This document shows, in pieces, positions 1 through 10,848 of a stretch of DNA of 64,000 bases. The notes under the pieces are model-generated. The model was not told where the DNA came from and searched no databases. It saw nothing but the letters and a program-made list of their open reading frames with translations. This DNA is from Armillaria gallica. Its lineage: Eukaryota > Basidiomycota > Agaricomycetes > Agaricales > Physalacriaceae. Where the stretch lies: assembly GCA_037576215.1 (NCBI GenBank), contig JBANDB010000016.1, positions 310,001 to 374,000 of the forward strand, given 5' to 3'. The position numbers and the translations under genes were made by a program. How positions within the stretch are numbered: the first letter of the stretch is position 1; each line of letters starts with the position of its first letter.

Positions 1-1009
1 CCATGGTTATCTGATGATAAATTAATCATTTCCAACTTCGAAGGGCATAGGCAGTTCAGCACAGGCACGGAGGACAAGTCTGAGAAATCAAATCTAGAAA
101 CTGCAGGAGCAAGCATAAGTACACATGGAATTGCAATGTGAGAGTGAAAAGGACTGGCCAGTAGATAACGGAAAGTCATTATTTTCACGAGTACCAGAGT
201 ATCAACAATGACAGCTGAACAATCCAAGAATCATGATGCAGCAACAGGTATAGGTCTTTGGGCTTCTGGCAGCTGCGTCACTTGCTTTGGTGATAGCATT
301 CCTTGGTTGGAGGGCCACGATCACTGCGGTGATTGTTGATAGCTGGGGGAGCGGTTTATGTGGGAGTATTACGGGAATCAGAACACCCTGATCAAGATTT
401 GAAGGGGAAGACCATCACAAGTTAAAGTCAGCGAGTACGACTTGAGGACTATCATGCAGCATAGAGGACTGCTTAGTGCAGCAGCAGAGTCCGATGATTA
501 CCAGGAGGCATGTTCACCCTAGCCCCGCAATTTGTGATTGGGCAATGAGCAGAAGTCAGTCTTTCGTCTTGTTTATATGACATACAGAGCAAGTTCAGCA
601 GGAAGGAGCGTATCCACTAGTATAGAAGCGCAGCATGTGTCTAGATAGATCATGCAGAAAGTTGTCTTTGTACAAGACCAAGTCATTGTGGAGGCAGGAT
701 CACCTGCTTACTTATCCAGCACGATGAGACATCGCATTGATGGCATGGGAACTATTGGCGCTTTTTGTCTCACTTCTTTGACCTCTCCATAATCAAGCCA
801 TCCTAGGTCGTGCACCTGGGCCACCATGGTGACACCATCGTCTGGAGGTCACTTAACATTCAATTTCATAGTCCAACATTCCCCCAGTTCTTTGAAGCAG
901 GCGGATCTATGCGGCGGAAAGGAAGGACTTGAGCTGAGGGCCACCTATATTTATCGTTTGACTGGCTATATGCGCTAGTTATTATGCGTTGATGGGCCTA
1001 AGACTTCCA
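1..1009. repeat. Block A, left end: decayed duplicate of the 60.18-61.15 kb sequence
   Basis: This stretch can be followed base by base against about 60180-61150 and, in part, 32700-33480. Shared landmarks include the 'gttatctgatgataaat' start and a later 'aagaccaagt..tggaggc.ggatc' segment. No open gene is visible. Most differences from the 60-kb copy are CpG to TpG or CpA. It is therefore the truncated start of the first of three block copies in the window. Confidence 0.7.
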
Positions 1010-2700
1010 TGGCAATGGCAACACCAACTCAGAATGAGCTTGGTTAATTAACGTAGTAGCATGGCAATCAAGGCGATCATGTGTGCTCGTGGTTCAGGGC
1101 ACCTCTATGCAGTAGAACAATTCCTCTATATGCAAGAATACACTGCAACTTTAAGTCTGCGAAGTAGTACTGCTTGGTAGTCGAGTACTAAATGCTATGG
1201 CTTCAAGCCGGTAGGGATCTCTCGAAATGAGAGGGAACAAAAACGGGTATGATGTGAATACCATGAATCCATATGAGAAAACGTGCTGTGAGACTAGAAA
1301 ACATCGCTCAATGGTAATCGGAGCGGGGTGAACGATGGAGAATATACTAAATGGTCGGCAATAGTCTATGGGTGAGTGAGGCAATGAGAAAACGGTGTGG
1401 GGACTGCGAGTGGCGAAATAAACGTGGAACGAGGTGCTGAGGGTGGACTGGCAAGAGAAAACGTGGAACTACGAAAACTGGTGGCGATATTGGTCCTATA
1501 TGATGCAAGGGTGCTGAGTCGATGTTGAAACTTGTCTGGTACTGAAACAATCCTATCCTATGTCAAACTAACCTTCAAGTCCACTCGAGGGACTGATACT
1601 ATACGAAAACTGGCTGAAACTGATTCTAAGTCTGCTCTGAGACTACCCAAGTGGGTGACGATAACAATGGTGAAAGTGAAACTGTAAAAACTCCAATGGT
1701 GCGAAAGTGAAATGATGATGGCCTATAAAAGATAATGGGGGCGAGGTATAGCACGGCGATCACATATTGGCACAGTATGAGCGTGCACCAATAGTGTTAA
1801 GAGCGAAGAGCGCATAGGGAAGGACTCTTCACAGTTAAAAATTGTGAGATAACTCTGGTGAGCTCAAGAGTCGATGTGCAATCGAGAATATGCTGGTGCA
1901 AACAGTATATTGCCATAGAACGGTGAATAAATGTTGTTTACTGGCAATAGACTAGAGCGTGACTATAATTGATGTAGTCTGGGGTCAACTAGAGATGAAC
2001 TGCTCTGTAACTACGTTTTCTAACTAGTTTTTATACTACAAGTACAAATTTATAAATAGAGTAGATATGCGAGACTTAGTAAGGCCGTAAGGCCTTGGCT
2101 TTGTAAAAATCATAGGTAACATATGGTACTTTGTCTTCTAAAGTAACAGCAACTCGTCGATGTTGCCGCATATGGATGCGAACCGTATGGGGTCACTGAG
2201 CGATGCATGGATTGTTAGGTGCTGTTTAGCTGTGGATTACTTGAGCGATAGTCGTCATGCTGAGGAGTATGCGTGGGGTAACATTTTCTTGAAGCCTTGG
2301 TGAAGTAACAGCCTTAGTAAACATGGTCTGTAGTTGCCATAGCTGCTATTGTCGTAGCTGGGAGGGTACTCGCATCAATCACATCATTTGCATTAAGTGA
2401 TCAATGAGCATGTCAACTGAGTGCTTCTGAGTGATGCATCAATTCCGTATTGGGATGATTGTCAATCGAAGGTGCCTTGCCATGATGAAGTACAGCAATT
2501 ATGATGCGTGGCAAGATGGGATGGATAACAAAGTGTGTAAGGAGTGGTTGCCGTAGGATGAAAGTGGTATCAATGTGTGTGCAATCCTTGGTTTGCTGAA
2601 AGGCTGTTGAAGGGACAATAGTGTTAATTAGCAGGCAAAATCCGCAAATTCTGAGCATACAGAGCCTGGAGGCTCATCAGCATCCAGGGTAGATAGACTG
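1010..2700. other. Unassigned 1.7 kb, not shared with the other blocks
   Basis: Similarity to the other blocks stops near 1010 and resumes near 2700. The sequence between has repeated 'gagaaaacgtg'-like words and no coding region I can recognise; the short open frames on the minus strand look random. It may be an old insertion, but I found no terminal repeats or target duplication. Confidence 0.35.
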
Positions 2701-2921
2701 GAGACAACTGCCTTGTCTTGATTTTGACTTGGGTTTGTCCATTCATACCATTTGATGCTTACAATCCATCCTTCCACTTCTAGCCGCATTTAGTTCCACA
2801 TATATCCCATCTGCATGTCAGCGCTAAGCGACGATGGCCTCTATCCATGCTAATGCAACTCAGATTACCAGAACGCGAATGTGGCAACAAGTCCATCAAC
2901 ACCCTGCACCATCACTAGGTT

Positions 2922-2926
2922 GATAT
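2922..2926. repeat. Target-site duplication, left copy (GATAT)
   Basis: GATAT directly precedes the 5' LTR and is repeated directly after the 3' LTR at 12998-13002. Five bp is the usual duplication for gypsy integrases. Confidence 0.9.
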
Positions 2927-3276
2927 TGTTACAGTTTTTTCAACATTTCCCTTATCTTATCTTATCCAGCACCTCGGCAGCATCGGCAGGATACCCCACC
3001 ATTCTGAAAGATCCCCTCAAGACTTCTTGCAAAGCCGCAACCCATTGACTAATTTTAGATTCTAGATACCGTATATGAGTAGCACAGCTCTCAGCCACGT
3101 ACCCTAGCTTCGAGCTAAGTTTAATACACCCTGGACTTTACTCTTATCGCTTGCCGAGAGTTCACGTGTTATGCCGCCTTGCTGTAACCAGACACCATGG
3201 TTCTATTAACCTGCCCAAAGTGAGAGGCAGTGTTTAGTAGACGCCTAGTCTGTTATTCCTGAGTCCGGTCATAACA
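2927..3276 (+). repeat. 5' LTR of the chromovirus
   Basis: 350 bp, TGTTACAG..CATAACA, aligned without gaps to 12648-12997 with 18 differences. Its TATA-like motif (3072-3078) reads TATATGA where the 3' LTR has TATATAA. The presumed transcript start motif at 3106-3116 carries one G/A difference from the 3' copy. Confidence 0.93.
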
Positions 3277-3277
3277 G

Positions 3278-3290
3278 TTAGCTTGAAGCT
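3278..3290 (+). promoter_or_regulatory. Self-complementary primer-binding site (Tf1/sushi-type self-priming)
   Basis: One base after the 5' LTR lies TTAGCTTGAAGCT. Its reverse complement, AGCTTCAAGCTAA, occurs exactly at 12827-12839 in the 3' LTR, about 34 bp from the start of the TATATAA box, which is where the mRNA 5' end is expected. No tRNA 3'-end complement is evident. The Tf1/sushi chromovirus group is known to prime reverse transcription with the folded-back 5' end of its own mRNA, and this arrangement matches. The 5' LTR copy has one mismatch (G/A). Confidence 0.72.
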
Positions 3291-3333
3291 TCTCCTACTA
3301 TAACCTCCCACCGTTTAACCGAGGAGGTTTCTT

Positions 3334-6102
3334 ATGACCCACGATTGATGACCTCCCCCAAGACCCATGCAGAATCAGAAAAACCCCGAGCAGAAGAAAG
3401 CCAGAAAGGGAAGGAGCCACCCACCGAAAAAGAGTAGGCAGACCCCACACAGACAACAGCAACCCCTAGACGACAGGTACGGTGACCACTACTCCTACGA
3501 CTATTGTGGATATGATGACTACAGCACCAACATCAATTGACGCCCTGTGTCTAGCACTTTTAACCCTTGTCGCTCTCATCCTCCTCAAATTCCTTCTCTA
3601 CCAAGTTTCCCAGCTCATTCAGGATATTGAGCAGCGCTGGCAGCAAGATTGATGATCCCTGACTTAAATGAAAGACAAACCATCGCCCTAGCAACCGCCA
3701 TCGTCGCCACCACCTTCCTTTGCCTCTGCACAGCCAGGTTGGTACTCGCCTATGCCGAATGAATCTGAGTATTCCTCCATCGGCGAGGGGTGCTTGTTGT
3801 ACCACTCCCAGCACCAATCCCATGACACTATGTCGAACTACCATGACTCAACCTGGCAGTCGTCAGGCCGGGACTCCGCACCACCCAGGCTCGAAGCAGA
3901 CGAAACCAGGCGACAGCCGTCTACTTCGAATCCAACCTGGAGTTCTTTGAGGGTCAGGAGGCTGCCGAGACCACTGCCGTCGAACTTCCCATCATACCCG
4001 AACCAGCCCACGAGAACACGCGGAACGTATGGATTGAGAATGACCCCCCACCCTATGAGCGAGGACCCTGAAGATCTATTCAGGCCCCACCCTGGCAAAC
4101 TCACACCAGCCCCTTGCGTAATGCCCCCATCAGAATCCAGGAGCCACAGGGGAATGCCCATTGGCCCATCGAGGTTGACAGTGACTCTGACGATAGCATC
4201 CCCCTTGTCATCATGGATGAGCGGGGAGTACTTCACGCCCCTGACGCTCCACGCTCCATTACCCCAGAGCCCATCGTCATGGGACCCCCACCCCCAGAGA
4301 CGACGATGACCCCCTTAACCCCTTCGGCAGGGACTACGAGTGGCCTGCTCTTTCGCCTGCTGACATTTGGATTCTCGGGCCTGCACACAGTGAGGCCTGG
4401 GAGCTACGGCGACAGGACCTCAAGCAGCGAGGAGGCTGGCATATGCCCCTCCAAGAGGACATGGATGCCTACCTCGCCATTAATAGAGGGGATCCACTTC
4501 CTCGATATGGACGACACCAGGTTGTCACTGCTAGGATCTTCGCAAATCAGAACCGTACAGAATACCCCTCATCCATGGGAAGCCACATTCAGGGAATACG
4601 CCCCCAGAACGAACGGGAGCAGGCAGCCTTGGAACGTGTCCTCCTTCCCTTGGCCCAGTTACAGGGTGACTGACCCAACCTGGACAGGTCACAGGAACCC
4701 CAGGATCCCTGACCCCGATCCGGGGGTTCAGCCTGAGATAGGACCACTCCCGGACTCCCCCCCGGAAGGCATGGTAAAGGATTGGAGATGCAGGGGGGAG
4801 TACCACGGCTACGGGACAAGTTGACTCCTCGCAGGCGGAGACCACATAGACGAAGAGGAAGTGGATGTGGGGGAAGGAGTGGGCAGTCCGGCTGAAACTG
4901 ATGCCCAACGAATGGCGCGTCTGGAGGACCAGGTAGCCCAGATGCGCAATGAGAACGTATGATTACATGAGGACCTCATAGCTGCCCACTGAGGCCCCCA
5001 AGGTCGAGGGAGGCAACCGAGGCCAGGGCCCCCTCTAGACCATTTCTCCTTACCTCACCCCCCGAATGATGAGCCCCTGCCATGCGGACCAGTAGGCACC
5101 TGGAATGTTGCAGCACCACCAGCAATGGCGGGGATCAAACCCATCCTATGCTCTCCTCCGAGGCCCTTCAAGGGAGAGCATGATGACATCGAGCGGTTCC
5201 TAGGGGACTGCACCCAATACTTCGAAACATTCCGAGCATACTACCAGCGGGTACCCTCATTGATGATAGGGTTCACCACCTCCCATCTCGAAGGCGAGGT
5301 GGAGGATTGGTGGGTTCACCTCCGGGACGATTACTGGTACATACCCCCCGAGCCAGAAGATGAGAACGACCCAGCCCAAGTTCAGGATTATGAAGCCGGA
5401 CCCCAGTACCGCTTCCCCACGTGGGATCGGTTCCTTGAAATATTCTGAGAACAATTCCGAGACCCCGCCGTCGAGCTCATCCACAAGAAGCGAATGGGAG
5501 AGATCAGGATGGGCAGTGACCTGGCGCACATTTTCTTTAGGCGACTCGAACGAGAGGCTAAGCTGGCCAATCGTCTGACCAACCAAAGTGACCGAGGGGT
5601 CCTAGTCAATGCCATACGCAAAGGCATTCCACCTAGTTATGGGATGGCCATCGCCAACATTGGGTTTGGCATTCCATGAAATTACATGGAATGGAAGCGA
5701 CGCATCGAAATCATGTATGACAAACGGCAAAAACAAAAAGTCTTTGAACAGACCCAGGGGATCGAATGCTATTCAGAGAAAAAGTTGGCACACCCCTCCA
5801 AACCAACCCCCGCTAAAACCACCCTGTCAGTGCCAAAGGTGACCAGTAGCAAAAAACCCCGCGACACTGGGGGCAAGTGGGTACCTATACAGCAGAAGAC
5901 CCACCCTGGCCAAGGCCTTCCCATGGAAATCGATGCCAAGAAGGCGAAGCAGCAGGTGGAGGGGCAGTGCTTCCGCTGTGATGAGAAGGGACACCTGAGC
6001 AGGGACTGTCCACATAAGGGCAAGAAACGGGAGGTGCGCACGGTTGAAGTGGCACCGGAGCCACTCACAGAGATGACGGAGGTCAAAGAGGTAAAAGAGT
6101 AG
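3334..6102 (+). pseudogene. gag: Chromovirus Gag, interrupted by TGA stops
   Basis: One reading frame (ATG at 3334 or 3367) runs to TAG at 6100-6102. It is broken by fourteen TGA codons (3346, 3349, 3538, 3628, 3760, 3766, 3823, 3844, 4069, 4822, two near 4960-4990, 5446, 5677) and by no TAA or TAG. The N-terminal third is rich in K, R, P and Q, with a hydrophobic stretch at 3679-3756 and a PPPY motif at 4045-4056. The capsid-like part starts near 5125 (MAGIKPILCSPPRPFKGEHD). A CCHC zinc knuckle, CFRCDEKGHLSRDC, lies at about 5968-6009, as expected for nucleocapsid. Pol continues in the -1 frame; the two frames overlap between about 6018 and 6100. The N-terminal boundary is uncertain. Confidence 0.85.
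3512..3652 (+). other. Hydrophobic 46-codon reading frame overlapping the start of gag
   Basis: In the +1 frame relative to gag, ATG 3512 opens 46 codons, including DALCLALLTLVALILLKFLL, which looks like a transmembrane helix, followed by a polar tail. Its TGA (3650-3652) overlaps an ATG at 3652-3654 in the gag frame, as TGATG. The gag frame then enters a second hydrophobic stretch. Both gag-frame TGAs within this ORF would be silent in the ORF frame if they came from CGA. This may be a real small membrane protein, an upstream part of Gag joined by frameshift, or chance. Confidence 0.3.
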
Positions 6103-9056
6103 GTCATCTGGGTTCTGATTCGCCCGCGACGACCAAGGAATCCCCTGGTGCGCATCCCCTTTCTGCCTCACGGCATTGTACTATCTTTTTACATGCAGAC
6201 ACTTTACCTACCACACATTTGGCTATACCCCGACCCCCATGTGAGGGGTCGGCTTTTACTTATGCAACTTCAAAATTCACAACCAATATACAGCCTATAG
6301 GCCACATTTCACTGACTTCTCTCCCATGCACCACATCAGAATCAGACAACCGATATGACATACTTATGAACTTTACTAACGACTCAGAACCAGGGACCAG
6401 GGTGGCCGACCCCAGAACTGCGCAACTGGCTAAATGTTTGCCAAGTAGCTCATTACGAGTGAACGGACCAAATGACAAGTCACCCACCACAGCGATACCT
6501 ACCATAACGGTGGGAATTCGGTGACGTTCCAATGCTCGGAATGTACCCCGACCAGGTAGGATGGAGGAAGAGGACTCCTTGACCTCCGACAAAGCAACCC
6601 AAACCCTGAACGAAGTGAAACCCTGGGATGGAAACCGGGGCAGAGCAGGCAACGTACCGCCGCCTCCTTCCTTGGGGGTAGGCTGTGCAGGGCACATGCC
6701 CGGATCCCCCACAGAACAAGAGAGGCTGTCGGGCCTTCACCGCCCAGACAAGCCAGAGGTAGCAGGTAAGACCAACTCAAGAATTAAAGTCGGGACCGGT
6801 GCTCAAAGCCTCAGCACCACCTCTGGGGAGCTTGACTCCCATCTCTTCGAACCAGGAGCCTCAAGACGCGACTCCTCGTGATATGACCTGAAGGAACACT
6901 GTGCAGCCGATGGACCGGGGAAGTCCGCTAGGGCCCAGGCAGTAAAGAGGGGGCATTCAGTCATCATGGAGGAGGTACCAGATGACGAAGACGATACCTC
7001 CTTTCAGCGATGGAAGGCAAGTGGGAGTCCAGTTGGCCTCCCAGCTCCCTCTTCGCCCAAACCCCCAAGCCCCGGAAGTGCAACCACTAAGGCTCCCTGT
7101 CTGAGTGGGTGGATGAAGCCCTTTGAAGTTGACTGGACCCTGTGTTACATGCGGGGAACCCTGACCAACATGGGGGCCCGATCATGACTGTGCTCTTGGA
7201 TCCACAAGGAATGGCTGAGGGAACTCAGCGATGAACTCATCGAGCAGCTACACACCGATAACTGGGAATTAGCCAGGGAACAAATGTATGAGTTACAAGA
7301 ACCCATACGTTACATTCGGGGGGGGACCAGTGATTTGATGATTTCGGTAACCATAGAACCCTGCACCAGAAGGAAGATATTAGCCACCAAAGTCCTCCTT
7401 GACAGCGGGTGCACCAGCAGTGCTATTAACCGGGCCTATGTGGAAGAGCATGGCCTCGACACCAAGAAGATCCTAGTTCCCATTCCCGTGTACAACGCAG
7501 ATGGGACACGAAATGCAGATGGAGATGTAACAGAGTTTGTAGAACTGCACCTCTCGATAGGGGACCACCATGAATGAATTGACCTGGCAGTCACCAATCT
7601 CGGAAAACGAGATATATATCTCAGACATGACTGGCTGTGACGACACAACCCCAGCATAAACTGAAAGACCGGTAGTGTCCTCTTTGGGCGCTGCCAATGT
7701 GTAAAAAATCCCCTCGAACTCCCCGATGCTGATCCTGATGACCGATGGGACAAAGAACTCGAAGAAGGGGACACCATTCTTGCAGTGCGAATGGAGGAGG
7801 AGCTGATCCTCCATTCCATGCATCACGCAAATGACCTGGCCATGAAGGCCAACACCGAGAAGCCCCGAATGACCTTTGAGGAGCTCGTCCCTGAGCACTA
7901 CCGCTCTTTCCGTGACCTATTCTCCAAGGAAAACTTTGACGAACTCCCCGAGCGAAAACCCTGGGACCACGCTATTGAGTTGGTTCCCAACGCAAAGTCA
8001 ACCTTAGACTGCAAGGTCTACCCTCTAAACCGGAATGAACAAGAGCAGCTTGACCGGTTCCTTGACGAGAACTTAGAGTCTGGACAAATCTGCCCCTCTA
8101 AGTCGCCCTTTGCCTCCCCCTTCTTCTTTGTTAAGAAAAAGGATGGCATGCTATGGCCAGTCCAGGACTACCGTAAACTTAACGAGATGACTATAAAAAA
8201 CCGCTACCCGTTACCCCTCATCTCTGAACTCATCGACAAACTCCGTGGGGCCAAATACTTCACAAAACTCAACATACGATGGGGGTATAACAATGTCAGG
8301 ATAAGGGAAGGGGATGAGGAGAAGGCCACCTTCTGCACCAACCAGGGATTATATGAACCCACCGTGATGTTCTTTGGACTTACGAACTTGCCTGCCACAT
8401 TTCAGTGGATGATGAACGATATCTTCAAGGACCTGATCATGGAAAACAAGGTCACGATATATCTAGACGATATCCTGATCTTCTCCAAAGACCTGGAAGA
8501 GCATCGGCGGGTGGTGAAGCGCATCCTTCAATGCCTCTGCGAGAACAAACTCTTCCTCAAAGCAGAGAAGTGCAAGTTCGAGGTGCTTGAGACAGAGTAC
8601 CTCAGTGTCATCATCAGCCAAGACTCAATCCGAATGGACCCTGTCAAGGTAGCCGGCATCTCAGAGTGGCCCGTGCCCAAGAAAAAGAAAGAGCTGCAGT
8701 CGTTCCTCAGCTTTACGAACTTTTACCGAAAATTCATAAAGATGTACTCAAAGGTTGTCCGACCACTCACACAGCTCACAGGCAACACAGAGTGGACATG
8801 GGGTAGGGCCCAACAGGACGCGTTCAACAAATTGAAGCACAGGATGGCTGAGGACGTCGTCCTAGCCATCCCAAATGATGATGAACCCTTTCAGGTGGAA
8901 GCCGACTCTAGTGAAGGAGCGGTGGGAGCAGTCCTTAGCCAACAGCAGAACAGGGTATAGTGCCCAGTGGCCTTTATGTCGAAATCCCTCAGTACGACGG
9001 AATGGAATTATGAGATCTACAACAAAGAGCTGCTCGCAATCATGCTCACCAGCCTT
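6018..9056 (+). pseudogene. pol: Chromovirus Pol, 5' part: protease, reverse transcriptase, start of RNase H
   Basis: Frame -1 relative to gag. A variable, Pro/Ser-rich linker runs to about 7200. The aspartic protease has the motif DSG at 7401-7409 (VLLDSGCTSSAINRAYVEE). The reverse transcriptase spans about 7860-8800, with YLDD at 8460-8471 intact. The first catalytic Asp in motif A is Asn (KLNIRWGY, codon 8271-8273), a G-to-A change at a CpG. The RNase H part begins near 8840. Stops at 6522, about 6879, 7185, 7575, 7638 and 7662 are TGA; 8958 is TAG where Trp is usual. The frame is cut near 9056 by the nested element after KELLAIML and resumes near 10849. Confidence 0.9.
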
Positions 9057-9076
9057 GGCTGCTAGATTGCTACTTA

Positions 9077-9112
9077 AATAGTGTCAGTTGACACACACCG
9101 AAAAGACAATAT
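9077..9112 (+). repeat. Left inverted repeat of the nested element
   Basis: AATAGTGTCAGTTGACACAC.. for 36 bp, matched by the reverse complement of 10785-10820 with a single C/T difference. Confidence 0.85.
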
Positions 9113-9204
9113 GAGTGTCAGTTGAAAATATTCAATTTCTCAGGATTATATGGTATATTAGTCAGCAGGCCAACTCTTGACATTATGACATCATCAGAAA
9201 ATCC

Positions 9205-9300
9205 CGGCAGACCTGGGAATTGAACCCAGGATCTTAAAAAGATTTATAATAATGTCACATGACTTTTCCAAGCAGACATGCTAACCACTGTACCATACTG
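9205..9300 (-). other. tRNA-like sequence with Pol III A and B boxes
   Basis: On the minus strand, TGGTACAGTGG (9295-9285) fits an A box, and GGTTCAATTCC (9226-9216) fits a B box within a perfect T-arm CCTGGG..CCCAGG. The part between is too long and unpaired for a normal tRNA, and the acceptor stem does not pair. It resembles a SINE head or a tRNA pseudogene carried by the nested element rather than a working tRNA. Confidence 0.5.
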
Positions 9301-10313
9301 ACATTATATATTTATGTAATCATCACTCTATATGACCTCCCTCTCTTAGATTTATAATATCCCAATTGGGCCCTCCCTTTGGTGCGCTTTGTTGCGCTTT
9401 TTTTTCCTTATTGGGTTGGTCAAATCGGCCCATCAATTGCACCTAGAATTAGCTCTCCCATGACATTGATGGCATCAATATCAGGCTATTTTCGGACAAA
9501 ATTCGCATTTTGGCTCATTTTGGGCTTCCTCAGGCTACTGGGTGGGTCAGGGGATGGTACTAGTATATGCCTAAACATAAATAGCATAAAAGCGAACCCT
9601 CTGGTGAGGTATGGGGGCCCTGGGGAGGGGGTAAAAAGGGTAAAATAGTGTAAAATAGCGGAAAATCACCGAAAATTCGCGTTTTGGGGGTACTACGTGC
9701 ATCGGATCGCTTCGAAAACTTGACAAATGAATTCCTTGACCTTTAAAACCCCCAAACGGCCCCTCCACAGTACATGTGGCGCATTTTATGGCTAGGCATA
9801 ATCGGGAAAATAGGCTTTTTATGGTACTGCGTACATTGGAACGCTCCGGGGATGCTACCAATCGATTTCTACACTATATAAACCCTAGAATACATCTTCA
9901 TATGCTATATATGACCACCGGAATGCGATGAAAAATGGGGGATTGGGGGGGAAACACGGTTTATTTTGTTTTCTGGCCATTGCGTCGGTCTGGGGACATC
10001 ACCAATCGATTCCTCGACCTTTAAAACCCCCAAGCGACTCTTGGTTACATTTATGGGGTCTCAGTAACGATGGCAATAATGATGTAACAGTTTAGGAGGA
10101 GCACATAGGAAAAGTCGCATTTCGGAGCTTCGGAGAACTTCGGAGTTGTTACCAATGGATTCCTTGACCTTGAAAACCCCCAGAACACCCCAGGAACACA
10201 TTTAAAACCTGTGAAATCCGTGGTAAAAAAGGTGATAATGAAAGTATGCGAAATACCATATATCTCGCATTTCTGAATGTCGGAGAAGGTAATTCTGCTA
10301 TAGAATACACGAT

Positions 10314-10787
10314 ATATATTGTATAATAGTGTGTACAAAAGATTAGGGTAATCATAAATGTATTGGCAGAGATATAAGGAGATCTTTCTGAAAAAAAGGA
10401 GGAGCACCCCCCAGATTTCGAGTTTCTGGTCATCCCATGGCCTGGGGACTATCAGATTCGGATTCCTGGACCCAAAAAACATAAGACTCATCTATCATCC
10501 ATGGGGCTCATTTTTACTAGTGCATGATCCTTGCAGACAACATGACTTTGTGCATAAATGAGAGCACACTCATTACTTCGGAGTTTTGATACATGAGCCC
10601 CATGGATGATAGATGAGCCTTATGTTTTTTGGGTCCAGGAATCCGAATCTGATAGTCCCCAGGCCATGGGATGACCAGAAACTCGAAATCTGGGGGGTGC
10701 TCCTCCTTTTTTTCAGAAAGATCTCCTTATATCTCTGCCAATACATTTATGATCACCCTAATCTTTTGTACACACTATTATACAATA
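10314..10787. repeat. 200-bp near-perfect inverted repeat around a 76-bp spacer
   Basis: Bases 10314-10512 and 10589-10787 are reverse complements with only a few differences. Together they could form a long hairpin. The same peptide (starting MSLMFFGSRNPNLIVPRPWD) can be read on the minus strand of the left arm and the plus strand of the right arm; this follows from the inversion and is not evidence for a gene. Confidence 0.88.
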
Positions 10788-10820
10788 TTGTCTTTTCAGT
10801 GTGTGTCAACTGACACTATT
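10785..10820 (-). repeat. Right inverted repeat of the nested element
   Basis: Reverse complement of 9077-9112 with one mismatch; ends ..GTGTGTCAACTGACACTATT. Confidence 0.85.
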
Positions 10821-10848
10821 TGATCTGTTAAAGTAGCAGCTATAGGTG

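Larger units (their letters stand above)
9056..10848. mobile_element. Nested non-autonomous DNA element with inverted repeats
   Basis: About 1.8 kb inserted into the RNase H region of pol; the reading frame stops making sense on the left near 9056 and recovers on the right near 10848. A 36-bp inverted pair (9077-9112 and 10785-10820) has one mismatch, and weaker similarity ('gctgcta') extends outward to the presumed ends. The target duplication is ambiguous: TCATGCT on each side, or TGCTCA if pol is to keep its normal length. There is no transposase. Inside are a tRNA-like segment (about 9205-9300, minus), three spaced direct repeats (9722, 9992, 10147) containing ATTCCT.GACCTT.AAAACCCCC, and a large inverted repeat at 10314-10787. 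The superfamily is unresolved. Confidence 0.75.

Noticed and set aside
3679..3756. An envelope gene in the chromovirus
   Set aside because: The hydrophobic stretch lies upstream of the capsid region, not after pol, and no signal peptide, glycoprotein or fusion features are visible.
4531..4908. Minus-strand frames across gag
   Set aside because: Shadows of the gag reading frame; the plus frame carries the family motifs.
6018..6102. A programmed -1 frameshift site between gag and pol
   Set aside because: The frames do differ by -1 and overlap here, but I saw no classic slippery heptamer followed by a stem; CpG decay may have removed it, so no site is called.
10051..10813. Two frames coding nearly the same 60-residue peptide on opposite strands
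   Set aside because: They are the two arms of the inverted repeat 10314-10787; the peptide has no known domain and is explained by the duplication.
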